Shown here piece by piece: positions 21,891 through 33,426 of a stretch of DNA of 64,000 nt (the first letter of the stretch is position 1; each line of letters opens with the position of its first letter). Source of the stretch: Eutypella sp. D-1 (Eukaryota > Ascomycota > Sordariomycetes > Xylariales > Diatrypaceae). The notes beneath the pieces were generated by a model that worked only from the letters and a program-made list of their open reading frames with translations, was not told the origin of the DNA and made no database searches. The stretch spans positions 124,001 through 188,000 of the forward strand of contig JAJTTP010000032.1 in the NCBI GenBank assembly GCA_023313575.1. Direction: 5' to 3'. Position numbers and translations under genes: made by a program.

Positions 21891-23393
21891 CTATTTCACA
21901 CAGACAATAGGCTCGAATCCTTGACTCCACCTCAGGCCTCCCATGATGACTACCATGAGAGCGAACGCAACAATCGTGCTCGTAGCGCCATAGATATACG
22001 CCCGGCCCCGTTTCAGTGACGCGAGTTCGGTCACCCACGTCGACACCGTAGTCAGGGCACCACAGAACCCGTCCTCGATGCCCTGTAGGACCTGGCAGCC
22101 GACGACACCACCGATCTGTGCATGGGCCAGATCCCAAGACATGCCCAGGACCGCCGTGCCGAACATGTTTACGGAGAAGGTGCCGAGCGGAAACGAAGTG
22201 ATCAGAGGGTTCAGGTGCATCGACACGTAGAAGCGTAGCAGGCAGCCGAGCGGCGCGAAGACTATGGAGAAGGTGGCTCTTCCCCGCCAAGTCTCTGCGG
22301 CTCCGGGGTGCGAGAACCTGTCGGGTGGCAGGGCAGAGAGCAGTATGGCACCGAGCCAACAGCCCCAGCCCAGGAACACCGCAAGCGGGTCTATGACCCT
22401 TCGGGTTACTTGAAAAGGAAACGAGGGAGTGAACGACTCTGATGCGATGGCCAAGTGGGAACCGATAAACAGTCCGGCCAGGGATAGTCCGACAGTTGTT
22501 ATGAGCACCGCCAGAAGGGCCATGAACGAGTAGCCTCCGTTACGCGACATGATATCCGGTGAAACGTCCGGTGTCGGCAAGTCGTTGGAAGCGGCGAGGA
22601 ATAAGTCGCGAATGAACGAGGAGAACGACGTGAAGGAGCCGCAGAAGCCCGTGGCGAGGCCGATATACAGGGGGATGGTCTTCTTCGCGGCCATGTGCGC
22701 CTTTTTCGCCGCGGCGAGCTCGGCAGCGAGTTCGGCAGCGTAATGGGCAGACGGAGGAGAACCCCTGGCTTCCTCGTCCGCCATCCTCCGCCGTATCCTG
22801 AGAATGTGCTGGTGAAACCGCGGCACGCCCCACTCGTGGCGGAAGAGCATGCGGTCCTCGGACAGGAAGCCCATGACCAGGCTTCCGCCGAAATTGGGCC
22901 ACACGGAGCTGAAAATGACGGGCGCGCCTGGGTACAGGGTCAAGGCCTGGAGACCGATCCGCGCGAGGGCGCCGAAGATCGCGAAGAAGATCAGGTAGGA
23001 AACGGTGTAGATCTCCGTGGCTAACCTGGACACCTTCACCTCCTCCTCCTCTTCTGGGGATTCTGTTTCGGGGGCGCCGCCGGCGGCCTCTCGCCTTGCA
23101 TTTTCCGGCGCGAGATCCCGCAGGGGAATAGGAGGTGTCAAGGCCACTTCGGGGATGTCCTCAAAAGACTCCGGGGCGTCGAACTCAACGGTCCTAGGGG
23201 ATGAATGATGATGCTCGGGAGACGGTGGCGCGCTCTGACGCGCGGGCTCGGTGTTTTGCCCTTCGTCTTTGCCCGGCTCGACATCCCGGAAGGGAATAGG
23301 GGGTGCCAAGGCTACCTCAGGAATGTCCTCAAAAGACTCCGGGGCATCGAATTCCACGGCCGAGGGGGACGAACGGCGCTCGGGATGCGCCAT
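21891..23393 (-). CDS. FEX: Fluoride export protein (two CrcB/Fluc domains)
   Basis: Plasma-membrane fluoride channel that protects the cell from fluoride leaking in at low pH. It is a single exon; the ATG at 23393 gives 500 residues. An acidic cytosolic N terminus of about 120 residues is followed by two tandem CrcB modules, as in yeast Fex1: module one runs from about 128 to 310 and module two from about 325 to 495. Diagnostic motifs occur in both halves: the pore Asn motif as PNFGGSLVMGF (about 166-176) and VNMFGTAVLGM (about 408-418), and the Phe/Thr-rich motif as GFCGSFTSFSSF and GFCGALTTVSTW. A charged segment with repeated AAELAAELAAAKKAH sits in module one. The cytosolic tail has an internal duplication: residues about 8-40 are repeated at 64-96. 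At 500 residues it is longer than yeast Fex1 (375). The surrounding genes suggest no operon-like link. Confidence 0.93.
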   Translation of the reverse strand: MAHPERRSSPSAVEFDAPESFEDIPEVALAPPIPFRDVEPGKDEGQNTEPARQSAPPSPEHHHSSPRTVEFDAPESFEDIPEVALTPPIPLRDLAPENARREAAGGAPETESPEEEEEVKVSRLATEIYTVSYLIFFAIFGALARIGLQALTLYPGAPVIFSSVWPNFGGSLVMGFLSEDRMLFRHEWGVPRFHQHILRIRRRMADEEARGSPPSAHYAAELAAELAAAKKAHMAAKKTIPLYIGLATGFCGSFTSFSSFIRDLFLAASNDLPTPDVSPDIMSRNGGYSFMALLAVLITTVGLSLAGLFIGSHLAIASESFTPSFPFQVTRRVIDPLAVFLGWGCWLGAILLSALPPDRFSHPGAAETWRGRATFSIVFAPLGCLLRFYVSMHLNPLITSFPLGTFSVNMFGTAVLGMSWDLAHAQIGGVVGCQVLQGIEDGFCGALTTVSTWVTELASLKRGRAYIYGATSTIVAFALMVVIMGGLRWSQGFEPIVCVK

Positions 23394-24419
23394 GGTGCCC
23401 ACCCAGTCCGTCCGTCAAGTCTTGGGGGACGCGTTATGCTTACTCCTAGAATTTACTACTGCGCGATTTACGGATAAGACATTCTCACGCGTCGATGTGA
23501 TTGACCGATTAGAAAGAAAGGGGGGAAAAAACTAAAAACTCAGCAGATGCATCATCATACATGGAAGACTTGCTACTGCCTTTAAAGAGCGGTGTCTTCG
23601 ACAAATCAAAAATAGCACTCATATCTGTCTACAAAAATTTGATGTTAACGTGGTGACGAATTCTACTAACTGTCTAAAGGCTTTTTGTTGTAAACTTTAG
23701 TTCTGGAAATAGGCCGGGCAATACTCCGTAGACAAGTTCCAATTTTAAATCGCGTTCTTGCTTCTTACAGTTCCTACTAGGGATGTTCATGGGGCAGGGG
23801 GGTTGGCATTGGGACCTCGGGAGTGTATGGTTGCATACGAGAGTGTACGAGTGCTTCGTACTGGAGGATGTACCCAGCAGTCCCGGGCATTCTGGGCATT
23901 CCAAGCTCCCGTCTGATAAAAGCTCCGATAAGACATTCGGTATCTCCCTTATCAGAGAACCCCGCTATAGAGATAAGACAAGTCGAGCTGCCCCGCCGCT
24001 ACAACTGTAGCCTAGCAACCCGCGTCATACTTACCGGTGGACTCTTATTACCAGCCCTGGAGACTGATGCGTTGTTGCATCTACCCGACCGCTTAGTATG
24101 GAGATACCACATACGTCAGGTCAGGTACCTACCTACTATACCCAGACCCTATCATAAAGCAGTCATGATTTAAGTCCGAAGATCCGATGACTTTCCAGCT
24201 CCAAGTTTGTTGAACCGTTGTTGTTTGTTTTCAGCATCTTTGTTCTTGCTGTCCCCTTCCCTTACCTTTCTCACTTACCTAATGTCATTACCAACCTGTC
24301 TTTCATTCCCATGCCATCTTGATTAGTTGAAGACAGCCAATCAGCCAGCCAACCAGTTCCAAGGTTGCCTTTTTCCTGCCTGAATAAACTCCGTTAAGCC
24401 AGCCACCCGTGGAATAAAT
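23394..24419. other. Divergent intergenic region between FEX and UPRT
   Basis: About 1 kb between two genes transcribed away from each other, so it holds both promoters. I see no clear TATA box. TACCTACC motifs occur near 24126-24137. Short frames on the plus strand around 23823-24173 have no domain and no splice support. Confidence 0.5.
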
Positions 24420-25451
24420 ATGTCTCTACCACCCAACGTGCACGTGTCGCAGCACCCGTGCCTCCGGGCGAAGCTCAGCCGGCTTCGATCCAAGGACACC
24501 CAAGCCCGCGAGGTCAAGGGTCTTGTGGAGGAGATCGCCACGATACTGGGCGTTGAGGCCCTGGCCTCGGCGTTGACGGCCGTCGACGGACCCAAGGTAC
24601 GGAAAACGGAGTACACCGCTTTGTGACTCTGCTGCCACTTAGGTGGTGGTGGTGGTAGTAGTGGTGGTTGTGCTTTGTCTTGACGTAATTTCGTAAACCC
24701 CGAGTCAAGCATGTTGACCAGCTTTTCTATAACTTACAGGGAGAGACTCCGATCGGTTTCGAGTACACGACCACGACCACGCAGCCACAAGAAGTGTCGC
24801 TGGTACCGATCCTACGGTCAGGTCTTGGCATGGTAGAAGGTACGTGAACTCCCCCCCCCCCCCAAGTCGCTAGGGATCGTCAGGCGTTCACACCAACACT
24901 GCCATAGCTGGCCCACTCTATCACCGCCCTTTTTATCCTTTATATTGCCCCCCCCCCCTACCACCCTACCACCCCGCATACCCATGACATCCTCTAACAT
25001 CGATGCCGCAGCGGTCCAAACCCTCCTACCGGAGCCGGTGCCGGTGCACCACCTAGGACTGTACCGGGAGCCGAGCACGCTCGAGCCCGTGGAGTACTAC
25101 AACAACCTACCGAACCAGCTGGGCGCGGGCTCCGACTCGCAGCACGCACACGACGGCCCGCCGCGCGGGGCCGAGGCGCCGTCGAAGCTGGCAGTGATTC
25201 TGGACCCGGTGATCGCGACGGGCGGCACGTGCGCGGCCGCGATCCAGACGTTGCGGGAGTGGGGCGCGCAGCGCGTGCTCGTGCTTGCCGTCGTCGGCGC
25301 CGCCGACGGCCTCGCCCGCGCCGCGGCCGAGTGGCCCGCCGGCGTCGACGTCTGGGTTGCTGGCCTCGATCAACAGCTTACCCCCGCCGGCATGGTTAAC
25401 CCCGGCCTCGGCGACATCGGCGATCGTCTGTTCCTCACCATCGGGAAGTAG
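24420..25451 (+). CDS. Uracil phosphoribosyltransferase, bacterial type
   Basis: Pyrimidine salvage: uracil + PRPP to UMP + diphosphate, in the cytosol (EC 2.4.2.9). Three exons, 24420-24596, 24740-24839 and 25012-25451, encode 238 residues. Both introns have GTACG donors, and the second ends CTAACATCGATGCCGCAG. Splicing gives the family order: VHVSQHPCLRAKLSRLR at the N terminus, LVPILRSGLGMVEAVQTLLP across intron 2, VHHLGLYREPSTLEPVEYYN, the PRPP-loop region VILDPVIATGGTCAAAIQTL, and the uracil-binding C terminus GLGDIGDRLFLTIGK. The motifs resemble bacterial Upp proteins more than yeast Fur1. About 20 extra hydrophilic residues (GAGSDSQHAHDGPPRGAEAP) sit between YYNNLP and the PRPP loop. 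Both introns contain long C runs (24851-24863 and 24948-24958). It converges on the LIG4 gene. Confidence 0.9.
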
Positions 25452-26168
25452 TGATTCCCTCCCCTGCCTTGGGTTGTCTGGGAACAGAAGCGTTGGCGTC
25501 CCTGTTGGCTCTGGGGATGAAGGAAAGAAGGAATGGAAGGGGAGGAAGGAATGCACGCGCCCGCTCGCCCGCCCCCCCGACCGTACGTTAAGGGCGGGAT
25601 AATTACCCACTTTCTCCGGTGCTGCCAATTTAGCTTTTACTATGTTACCGTGGGTCACGAAGAACCGTAATCGCCATTCCATCGCTTTTATGGCATGAGA
25701 ATGTGATGTGGGACACATGGGACTTTTGACACAAGATATGGGAAATGAATGGAAGATCTTTTGCGGGGGATTTTTTGTTGTCTTTTTGCTACATCACAAC
25801 AACGGGGGTTGCTTTCAAACGAACAAACGTGCGTACCCTTAAGATCAAATCTACATCAAAATCAAAGCTTAGAGAAAACCGCTTGCTAGATGGGCCGGTT
25901 TTTTTGCTTGCTCGATAAGTTCGTTACTGGAGAATGCAACCCTCGAGATCACCCTACGTGTATGCATTAGATGAATGACAGACAGCCTTGTTCCTTTGAC
26001 TTTTATATGTCTAACGGCCAGCCAACCAACCAACATAATACAACGTACACGGTTCATGAGTTACATACGGAAAAAGAAAGAAAAAAAGCATCGAAAATAA
26101 ATCGGATTATTCAGAACGGCAGACCTGCAAAAGAGAGAGAGAAAAAAAAAAAAACTCCGCTAGCTAGA
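25452..26168. other. Convergent 3' flanks of UPRT and LIG4
   Basis: About 0.7 kb with no gene. It should hold both polyadenylation regions; A/T-rich words (AAATAAA-like at 26093-26100) fit that. Confidence 0.5.
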
Positions 26169-29100
26169 CTACAACGGCTCGTACCGCTCCTCAGCCAAGA
26201 GCGTGGCGTTGGCCCAGCACTCCTCGACCCAGCGGCGGGTGACGAGGCGGGGCAGCCGCCTGCTGCCGCTGCGGGCGCTGGCGACGAGCGCGCGCACCTC
26301 AGCGGCCTTGGCGCGGCCCGCGGCGTCGTCGTCTTCGGCGCTCAGGATCACCACGTGCGTCGCCGAGCGGTCGCCCTCGCCCTCGCCCTCGTCTTCGCGC
26401 AGCAGGTCCTCGACGACCTGGCCCCCGCCGAAGCGGATCCAATTCGTCAGCTTGAGAGCGGCGGCGGAGCCTAGGGCATTGTTGTGGGTTTCCTCATCGC
26501 CGGCCGAGGCGTGCGCGAAGTAGATCCTCTGACCGAGGAAGATCAGGCCGCGGAGCGGACCGAGGTCGTGGCCCTGCTGCACCAACTGGTCCAGGAAGGC
26601 GTGCTTGTCGAAGGGCGGGGGCGCGCCGAGATACTCGTCCTCCCTCTTCGGCATGCCGGCCAGCAGCTCCCGGAGCTCCGGGACGTCGAGGTCCCGCGCG
26701 TAGCTGTCGCCGTACCGGTCCGTGGTTGCGGCCGCGAGCTCGTGCATCGCGGGGCGTGCGTAGAAGAGGTGTCGCTCGGACTCGAAGGGGAGGAGGAAGT
26801 TCGCGTCGCTCTGCGCGAGGCAGTCGAGGACCCACCGCGGGCGTATGATGTCTACGCCGCCGTCGCCGTTGCCGTCCTCGTTATCGTCCGCGTTCAGAGT
26901 TCCGGTTTCCGCGGCCTTGATCAGACTGGCGACCTTGACGACCTTCTTGTCGGCAAGTAGAAGCTGCCCGCGCTTCGGGTCCGCGCGCTGCGAGACCCGG
27001 CCTCCGTGCTGCTTGATCAGCGTCTCGAGCTGCGTCTTGGTCTTGCGGACCGGCGCCGCGCAGTCCGTGAGCACGCAGAACTCGAGGCCCTCGAAGACCT
27101 TATTATTAGGGCGCCGCCGCCGGCCGCTGGCCTCTTCCAGGCCGCCCGGCGGCGGGGTGGCGAACTCGGCCAGCGTGTTGTCCTGCCCTGCGATGATGAG
27201 TTCCTGCTTGGCGCGCTTGGTGGGGCGGCGCCGCTTCTTCTCCATCGTCATCTGCTTCTCGCGGCCCTTCTCCTCGAAGTTGCGGCCCTGTTCTAGGAAC
27301 CCGTCGTAGTCTAGCGCCTCGTTCCACCGCTTGTCGGTCCGGAGCCCCTTGAAGCGCGGGAACCGTAGCGTGATGTTCTTGGCGAACATGTCCGACGCGC
27401 CCACGCTAGCCGCCTTGACGCTAAACACGAGAGACTGGCTGGGGCGGATCCAGACGTCCGGCCGCTCCGCCTGCCGGTCGCGTCCCGTCCCGCCCAGCTC
27501 GATGTACTCGGTGGGGGGCCGGGTCGGGTTCCATGGCGTCCACAGGCCTTCGGTTCGATGCCGTATGTCGGCGAAGTCCTCCACGCGGAACCCGCCGCCC
27601 ACCTTGCAGAAACTGTAGCACTTCTCTGGGTTCGCCCCTGCCCGGATGTCGTTCTCTGTCGCCCGCAGACCGCATAGGAACGATGACAACTGGCCACCAC
27701 GACGGCCCGACCCGAAGTAGCCGCCGATCACGACGCAGTCAAAATCTACGCCACCCTCGTCCATGTAGTCAGGCTTGACTTTGATCCAGTCGTCGTTGCG
27801 CCCGTTGAGACTATACGACGAGCGGGGGTTCTTGAGTACGAGACCTTCGCCGGCCTCAGCGACAACCTTGCGTAGCAGCGGCTCGATGGGGTCCGGCGTC
27901 GTGGCCTTGGTGTATTCGTGTATCTCCAGCCGCCGTGGCTCTCCCAGGACGGCCTTTTCAAGCGCGTTGTGGCGATCCCGCAGCGTGTACTGGGTCAGCG
28001 GCTGGTCGTTTAGGTAGAGGATGTCGAAGACCTTGAAGACCGGCCTCGGGCCGTCGTCTCGTGGGTTGCGCAGCTCCGAGAGGGCGGCCGTCTTGAGACT
28101 TCCGAATTTCATGATCTTGTCCGTAACAGGGTCCCAGGTGATCATCTCGCCGTCGAGAATGATGTTCCGCACACCGGGGGCAAATGCATTCCGGATAAAT
28201 CGCGTGAGAGCGCTCTGGTCGAAGAAGCTGTTGCCGTAGAGATAGGTGTAGTCTTTGGCTTTTCTTGACCAGAAGCGGAACCTCATCCCACCGGGCACGT
28301 TGTCGTCTTCCATCATGTGCAGCTGCATCCGCTCGCCATCCATCTTCTCTTCGATCCAGAACTCAACGTCATCTGGTGAGGGGTTTGATTTGTTGAGCCT
28401 ATCAATGAGCTTGCTGAAAGAGGATGAGGCCTGAAAATTGGCTAGCTGGGGCTGAAAGCATCCCATCAGGGCAACTTGCGTGCGGTCGTCATCTAGGACC
28501 ATCGAGGGATCGAAAAGCTCCCAGCACACATTACGTAGATCAGAAGAAACATTGTACAGCCTCTCCGCGTTGGGGTGCCAGAGCTCAAGCAAGGTCTTCT
28601 CCGAGACGCCTATCTTCATCTGCTTCAGAATGATGCGTATGAGCCACATCAGCTCCTCGGGGTTCATGCGCTGATAGAACTTCTCCAATATGGGCAGTTG
28701 CTCCTTTTCACCAGAAGCGGCTGCTAGTTTGTTGAGCAACACATTCACTTCGCCGATACGGATGTCCCCCGGTTGCTTGCGCATGGGCCGTCTCGAGAGG
28801 ACCTCGTAGCATCTCCCGGCGAAATCCCCAGCCATGCGGCTGGCGGTGGATCGGCCAGGGAGCTTCCAGTGCAACAGGTTATACCCATCTTCGGAATTTC
28901 TGTCAATCTTCATAAGCTTGACGAGAAGTTTGCCGATGTTGCTCTCCTTCAAGCCGTAGACACCCCTGTGGTGATCCGTGTGAGGCAGTATCAAGCGCAG
29001 GGCCGGGTAGATGTCATCGCCGACCTCCTTCTTCCACCTGGTGATGAAGCGCTCGATGATGAGACGGCGCTGCTCATGAGGCGAGAGTTTATTAGACCCG

Positions 29101-29420
29101 CGAGCTCCCTTCCGAGCGCGTGCGGCAGCCGGGCCAGAAGCCTGCTTCTTGTTCTCGTTCAGGGGTTTGAAGAGAGTATTAGGAAGCTCCCAGAAAGCCA
29201 AGGTCCTCGAGTGATTTCGAGGCCTGAATGGATATCTGATAGTCGGGTTAGTTGCTAGTTTCTACTCAACTATTTTTCTTTTCTTTTCTTTCTAGACAGT
29301 GCCCCACGCTTACTTCTCCTCCAGCTCTTGGAGAGTATGTCCGCCCTCATTGTACTGGTTCTCTTCCTCCTCTAGGGCACCAGAGTCCCGGGGAGGTTGC
29401 CGTTGCCGTCTTTGACTCAT
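26169..29420 (-). CDS. LIG4: DNA ligase IV (non-homologous end joining)
   Basis: ATP-dependent nuclear ligase that seals double-strand breaks in NHEJ with its XRCC4/Lif1 partner. Exon 1 (29420-29314) supplies 35 codons and the intron (29313-29236) runs from GTAAGC to CTATCAG. Exon 2 (29235-26169) restores YPFRPRNHSRTLAFWELPN and FKPLNENKK, the conserved LIG4 N terminus, which an exon-2-only reading would lack. The total is 1,057 residues. Domains: DNA-binding region at about 60-290; adenylation domain with the lysine motif EKMDGER (nucleophile about K333) and ILDGEM; OB fold ending near residue 680, including FPRFKGLRTDKRWNEA; BRCT1 from about 752 (FEGLEFCVLTD) and BRCT2 from about 932 (GLIFLGQRIYFAHA) to the C-terminal RWVEECW. 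The linker between the BRCTs is where XRCC4/Lif1 binds in the family. The frame is intact with all motifs present. It is head to head with the PIF1-type helicase gene. Confidence 0.95.
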
Positions 29421-30402
29421 GCTCTCCTTCTCCTGTTCGGATAGAATAATCTCTCTGTCTCATGCGATCATGCAGGCAGGCCGCAGATATCATCCGGGCA
29501 AGAGGTGGTAGTTTATCCAAGTATGTTGGATTAGTAGTCGCATTCAGTCTTCTATGAATCTATGAAGAGCTGCTGAAATCAAATGGATACGGAAAAGTTG
29601 GGAATGGGCTTGTCATTGTTATATTCGCCATTCATTTCCTTCATTGTCTAAGGGTTTACCTAGGTAAGTAGGGGTGAACGATCGGTCATAACGTGCCCCA
29701 GACCTGTTATACCTTAATACCGAGAGCTGTATTTGCTTCCCGAGGTTCCTAAGTGGATGTTCTGCCTGGCGCCTGCCTGGTGTATTCTGTAAGCGCGGAA
29801 TCGCGTTCAGGTATGCAATTAGAGCTCTAATCCATACAGTATATCCATATCAGTTTTGGGACATTACGTATGTATGTACCTATTAAGGCTGAGTGGGGCC
29901 TGCATACAGAAGGTACGTACTTACCGAAGTACCTACCTGGGAGGTTACCCAATCAGGTACATAACCAACCATTTAACGCGACGGAACAACCAGACGACGA
30001 CGCGACTTCCTACCCCCACTAATAAAAATAATCTAAGGGCACTTAAGCAAATACAAAAATATATGGAACCTCTTAAAAGCTTATCAAAGTTTCTAGTAGT
30101 TCCGGTAGATAGAGTAGATAGAGCGTAAAAATCCCCCCCAAAGCCGCCTAAACCAGCACACATAGAGATGTTTTATGCGATCTCATTCATCATCCCTTTT
30201 ACATCCCCTCCCTGTCATTCCTACTGTCCCCAATAAAGTTCAATCTGACACTAGCCCAACCTCGAAGCTCTTACTTTATTCCAGATGTACTTGCTAACAA
30301 GTCATTCATATATGCCTTAACCTCTTTAGGTCTAACTGGTTGTAAGAAGTACCTGGGTTAGGTTACCTACTTTGGGTACCTCCTCCTATTGAAGTGTCCT
30401 GG
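29421..30402. other. Divergent promoter region between LIG4 and PIF1
   Basis: This is about 1 kb shared by two divergently transcribed DNA-maintenance genes. It contains several TACCTACC/GGTACC words (29655-29668, 29917-29948, 30346-30382) and no ORF that I accept. Confidence 0.55.
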
Positions 30403-33400
30403 ATGTACGCTGGCGTATTTCCATCTCGACTGATACTGCTGCCCTCGCGTTTGTTGCATTTGTTGATTTTGTCTTCGCGACGACAACAACCACCACAACA
30501 ACTGCGACAACTACGACAACCACTATTGGCACAACGCAGTCTCAGTTACAGTCTCAATTCCGGTCTCGTTTCCAGTCTCGGTTCCACCTATGTCCATGCT
30601 CATGCAGTCATCAACCACCACCACCACCCTTCCCCTACTACTACCCTCCCGGACACAATGTTAGGCAAAGCTGTAAACAAATATGAGGCTTCGAAGCCTG
30701 CCCCAAAGCCTGCCTCGAACTCCACTGCCAGTAAATCTGCTCTTGCAAAGCAGCTATTCCCCTCGAGTAGTCCAAGTTCCTCGAGTCAAGATGCCAATAT
30801 CATCCAATCATTCAGGCATGGTTCTAGCAGGCAGGGTTTTAGCAGGCAGATGTCGACTACCAGTACCGCTACCGCCTCCTCAAGGACGACCAACACCAAC
30901 ACCAGCACCAACACCACTAACCCTTTAAGTACCTCGTCTAATAACATTTCGCGTTTGCATAGCAGAGCACCCTCTGAGGCCACCTCATACACCAGTTATA
31001 ATTCCGTCAATAGCGTGGCCACGCTCTGCAATGGTGCTGGCGATTTCACGGACGAGGTGCTATCCGCTCCCGCTCCCGCCGCTGGAGGAACCCATACAAA
31101 GCCGGATCCATCTGTTTATATCTCGGTTGATGACTTCAGCGACGACGAAAACCTTGAATTAGACTACGAATGTCCCGCCTCTCTACCCGCTCTCCCATCC
31201 ACTACTCCATCCGCTACCGCATCCGTTACTACATCCGCCCCCGGGCCTGTCCTACGGACACCAACTGGTCCCTCTCCTTCTCGATCCGTGGCCCCATCAT
31301 CAACCCAGATGGCCTGGTCTTCCTCTCCGCAATGGCATTTACATCCTCCGAACCCTCCCAGGAGCATAAAACACGAACCATCCGATGATGAAGGGTTTTT
31401 CCCCCCTCCGAACCCTCACAAGAGAATCAAGCGCGAACTATCGGATGATCCTCCTGTACAGGCCCCTCCTGCTGTCAAAAGGCGAGAGCTGCCTCCGAGC
31501 TACAAGCGGGAAGATTCGCCGGAGCCAAAGATCAAGTGCGAAGCCCAAGAATCTCGGACAGGCAAAACCTCCCAGCCAATCTCTACCCCGGCACCCAAAA
31601 AGACTCAGCTATGGGATATGACACAGAGCGTTATCAAGGAAAGGCAAGGAAAACTCAAGGCCGCCACCAAAAAGTCAGGTTCAGATAATAGTTCCTCCGC
31701 GGCTCAGACGGGCGACTCCGCGGACGGTCCGTCCAGAGCCAAGGCATCTGCCATCTCCCTCAGCTCCGAACAACAGCACGTTATAGATCTAGTAATTCAC
31801 AAGAAGCAGAGCGTATTTTTCACCGGCCCTGCCGGAACGGGCAAATCGGTGTTGATGCGGGCTATTATTCAGGAACTGAAGAAGCAATGGGTCCGAGATC
31901 CAGAGCGTCTTAGTGTGACGGCCTCGACTGGTCTTGCGGCCTGTAATATTGGAGGTATGACGCTTCACAGCTTCGCGGGCATTGGCCTTGGCAAGGAAGA
32001 TGTGCAGACACTCGTGAAGAAGATCCGGCGCAACCCAAAAGCAAAGAACAGGTGGCTCAGAACGAAAACCCTTGTCATCGATGAAGTTTCCATGGTCGAC
32101 GGCGACCTGTTCGACAAGCTCTCACAGATAGCTCGCCTAATTCGAAATAACGGCAGGCCCTGGGGTGGAATCCAGCTTGTCATTACCGGTGATTTCTTCC
32201 AACTTCCCCCTGTTCCCGACAGTGGTGGGAGAGAGATCAAATTCGCATTCGAGGCAGCCACATGGAACACTTCGATCGACCACACTATTGGTCTGACCCA
32301 AGTCTTCCGTCAGAAAGATCCCAGTTAGTGTATCCCACCGGACCTATTCTTCTGCTTTACTGACATCATCCTAGAATTCGCGGCAATGTTGAACGAGATG
32401 CGGTTAGGCAGGATTAGCAATGACACCATTGCGACCTTCAGGAAACTCTCGCGTCCGCTGAGCATGGAGGACGGGCTCGCGGCAACTGAATTGTACGAAT
32501 CTATCCACCTCAATGCCGAGAAACATTGCTAACACATTCCCAGATTTCCGACACGCCAAGAGGTGGACAGGTCCAACGAGTCGCGATTGCGCAACCTTCC
32601 TGGCGCAGTTCGTCGGTACGATGCTACTGATACAGGCGACCCAAACATCCGTGATAAGCTACTACAGAACATGATGGCGCCCAAGGCTATTGACCTGAAA
32701 AAGGGCGCCCAGGTTATGCTAATCAAGAACATGGACGAGTCCCTAGTCAACGGATCCCTAGGCAAAGTAGTCGGCTTTGCGAGCGAAGCTGCCTTCGCTT
32801 TTTATGGAACTTCTCGCGACGAGAAAGACGGATCCGGTGATGAAGGAGAAGCAAATCCAGTTTCGAAAAAGACCATCCAGTCGTTCACTCGTGACACGGG
32901 AAGTATGAAAGATCTGAAGGAGTACCCAATTGTCCAGTTCACCGCGATCGATGGCACCCACCGCATCATTCTCTGTGTCACCGAGGATTGGAAAGTCGAG
33001 CTTCCGAACGGTGAGGTGCAGGCTCAACGGACGCAGATACCGCTCATTCTCGCGTGGGCCCTTTCGATTCACAAAGCGCAAGGGCAGACATTAGAGCGGG
33101 TAAAGGTGGACTTGGGCAAGGTCTTCGAAAAGGGACAGGCCTACGTCGCACTGAGTCGTGCCACCAGCCAACAGGGGTTACAAGTGCTGCGGTTTGATCA
33201 GACCAAGGTCCTCGCACACCCTCGGGTCATCACTTTCTACAACAGGTTATACAGCGCGGAGTCGGCGGCTGTCAAAGCGAAGAAGCCACCATCTACCGTC
33301 TCGGACTTTGCGTACGGGGCCACGTCCGCGCCGTCCGGAGGACGAAAAGGTGCCTCAACCTCTAAGCAAGTCGTGCGCGCTACTACTACCGACGAGGAGG

Positions 33401-33426
33401 AAGCCATGGCCGCCGCGTGGGCGTGA
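30403..33426 (+). CDS. PIF1: PIF1-family 5'-to-3' DNA helicase
   Basis: Superfamily 1B helicase acting at G-quadruplexes, telomeres and mitochondrial DNA in the family. Three exons: about 30403-32323, 32375-32492 and 32544-33426. The first intron has a weak GTTAGT donor, and the joins restore [17 protein letters not shown] and [14 protein letters not shown]. Two starts are possible. ATG 30403 gives 973 residues with an Arg/Ser-rich, acid-poor N terminus like a mitochondrial presequence; ATG 30658 ([12 protein letters not shown]) gives 888. Alternative use, as known for yeast Pif1, would fit. Motifs (888-form numbering): Walker [11 protein letters not shown] at about 386-395, Walker [12 protein letters not shown] at about 471, the Pif1 signature region [20 protein letters not shown], and motifs [21 protein letters not shown] and [12 protein letters not shown]. 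The first third is Ser/Thr/Pro-rich and disordered, with two similar acidic/basic modules ([10 protein letters not shown] and [10 protein letters not shown]). Confidence 0.93.

Noticed and set aside
23394..23402. Upstream start for FEX at a GTG codon
   Set aside because: A non-ATG extension by three residues. The ATG at 23393 is adequate.
26203..27309. Plus-strand frames opposite LIG4
   Set aside because: Antisense shadows; the ligase frame contains all catalytic and BRCT motifs.
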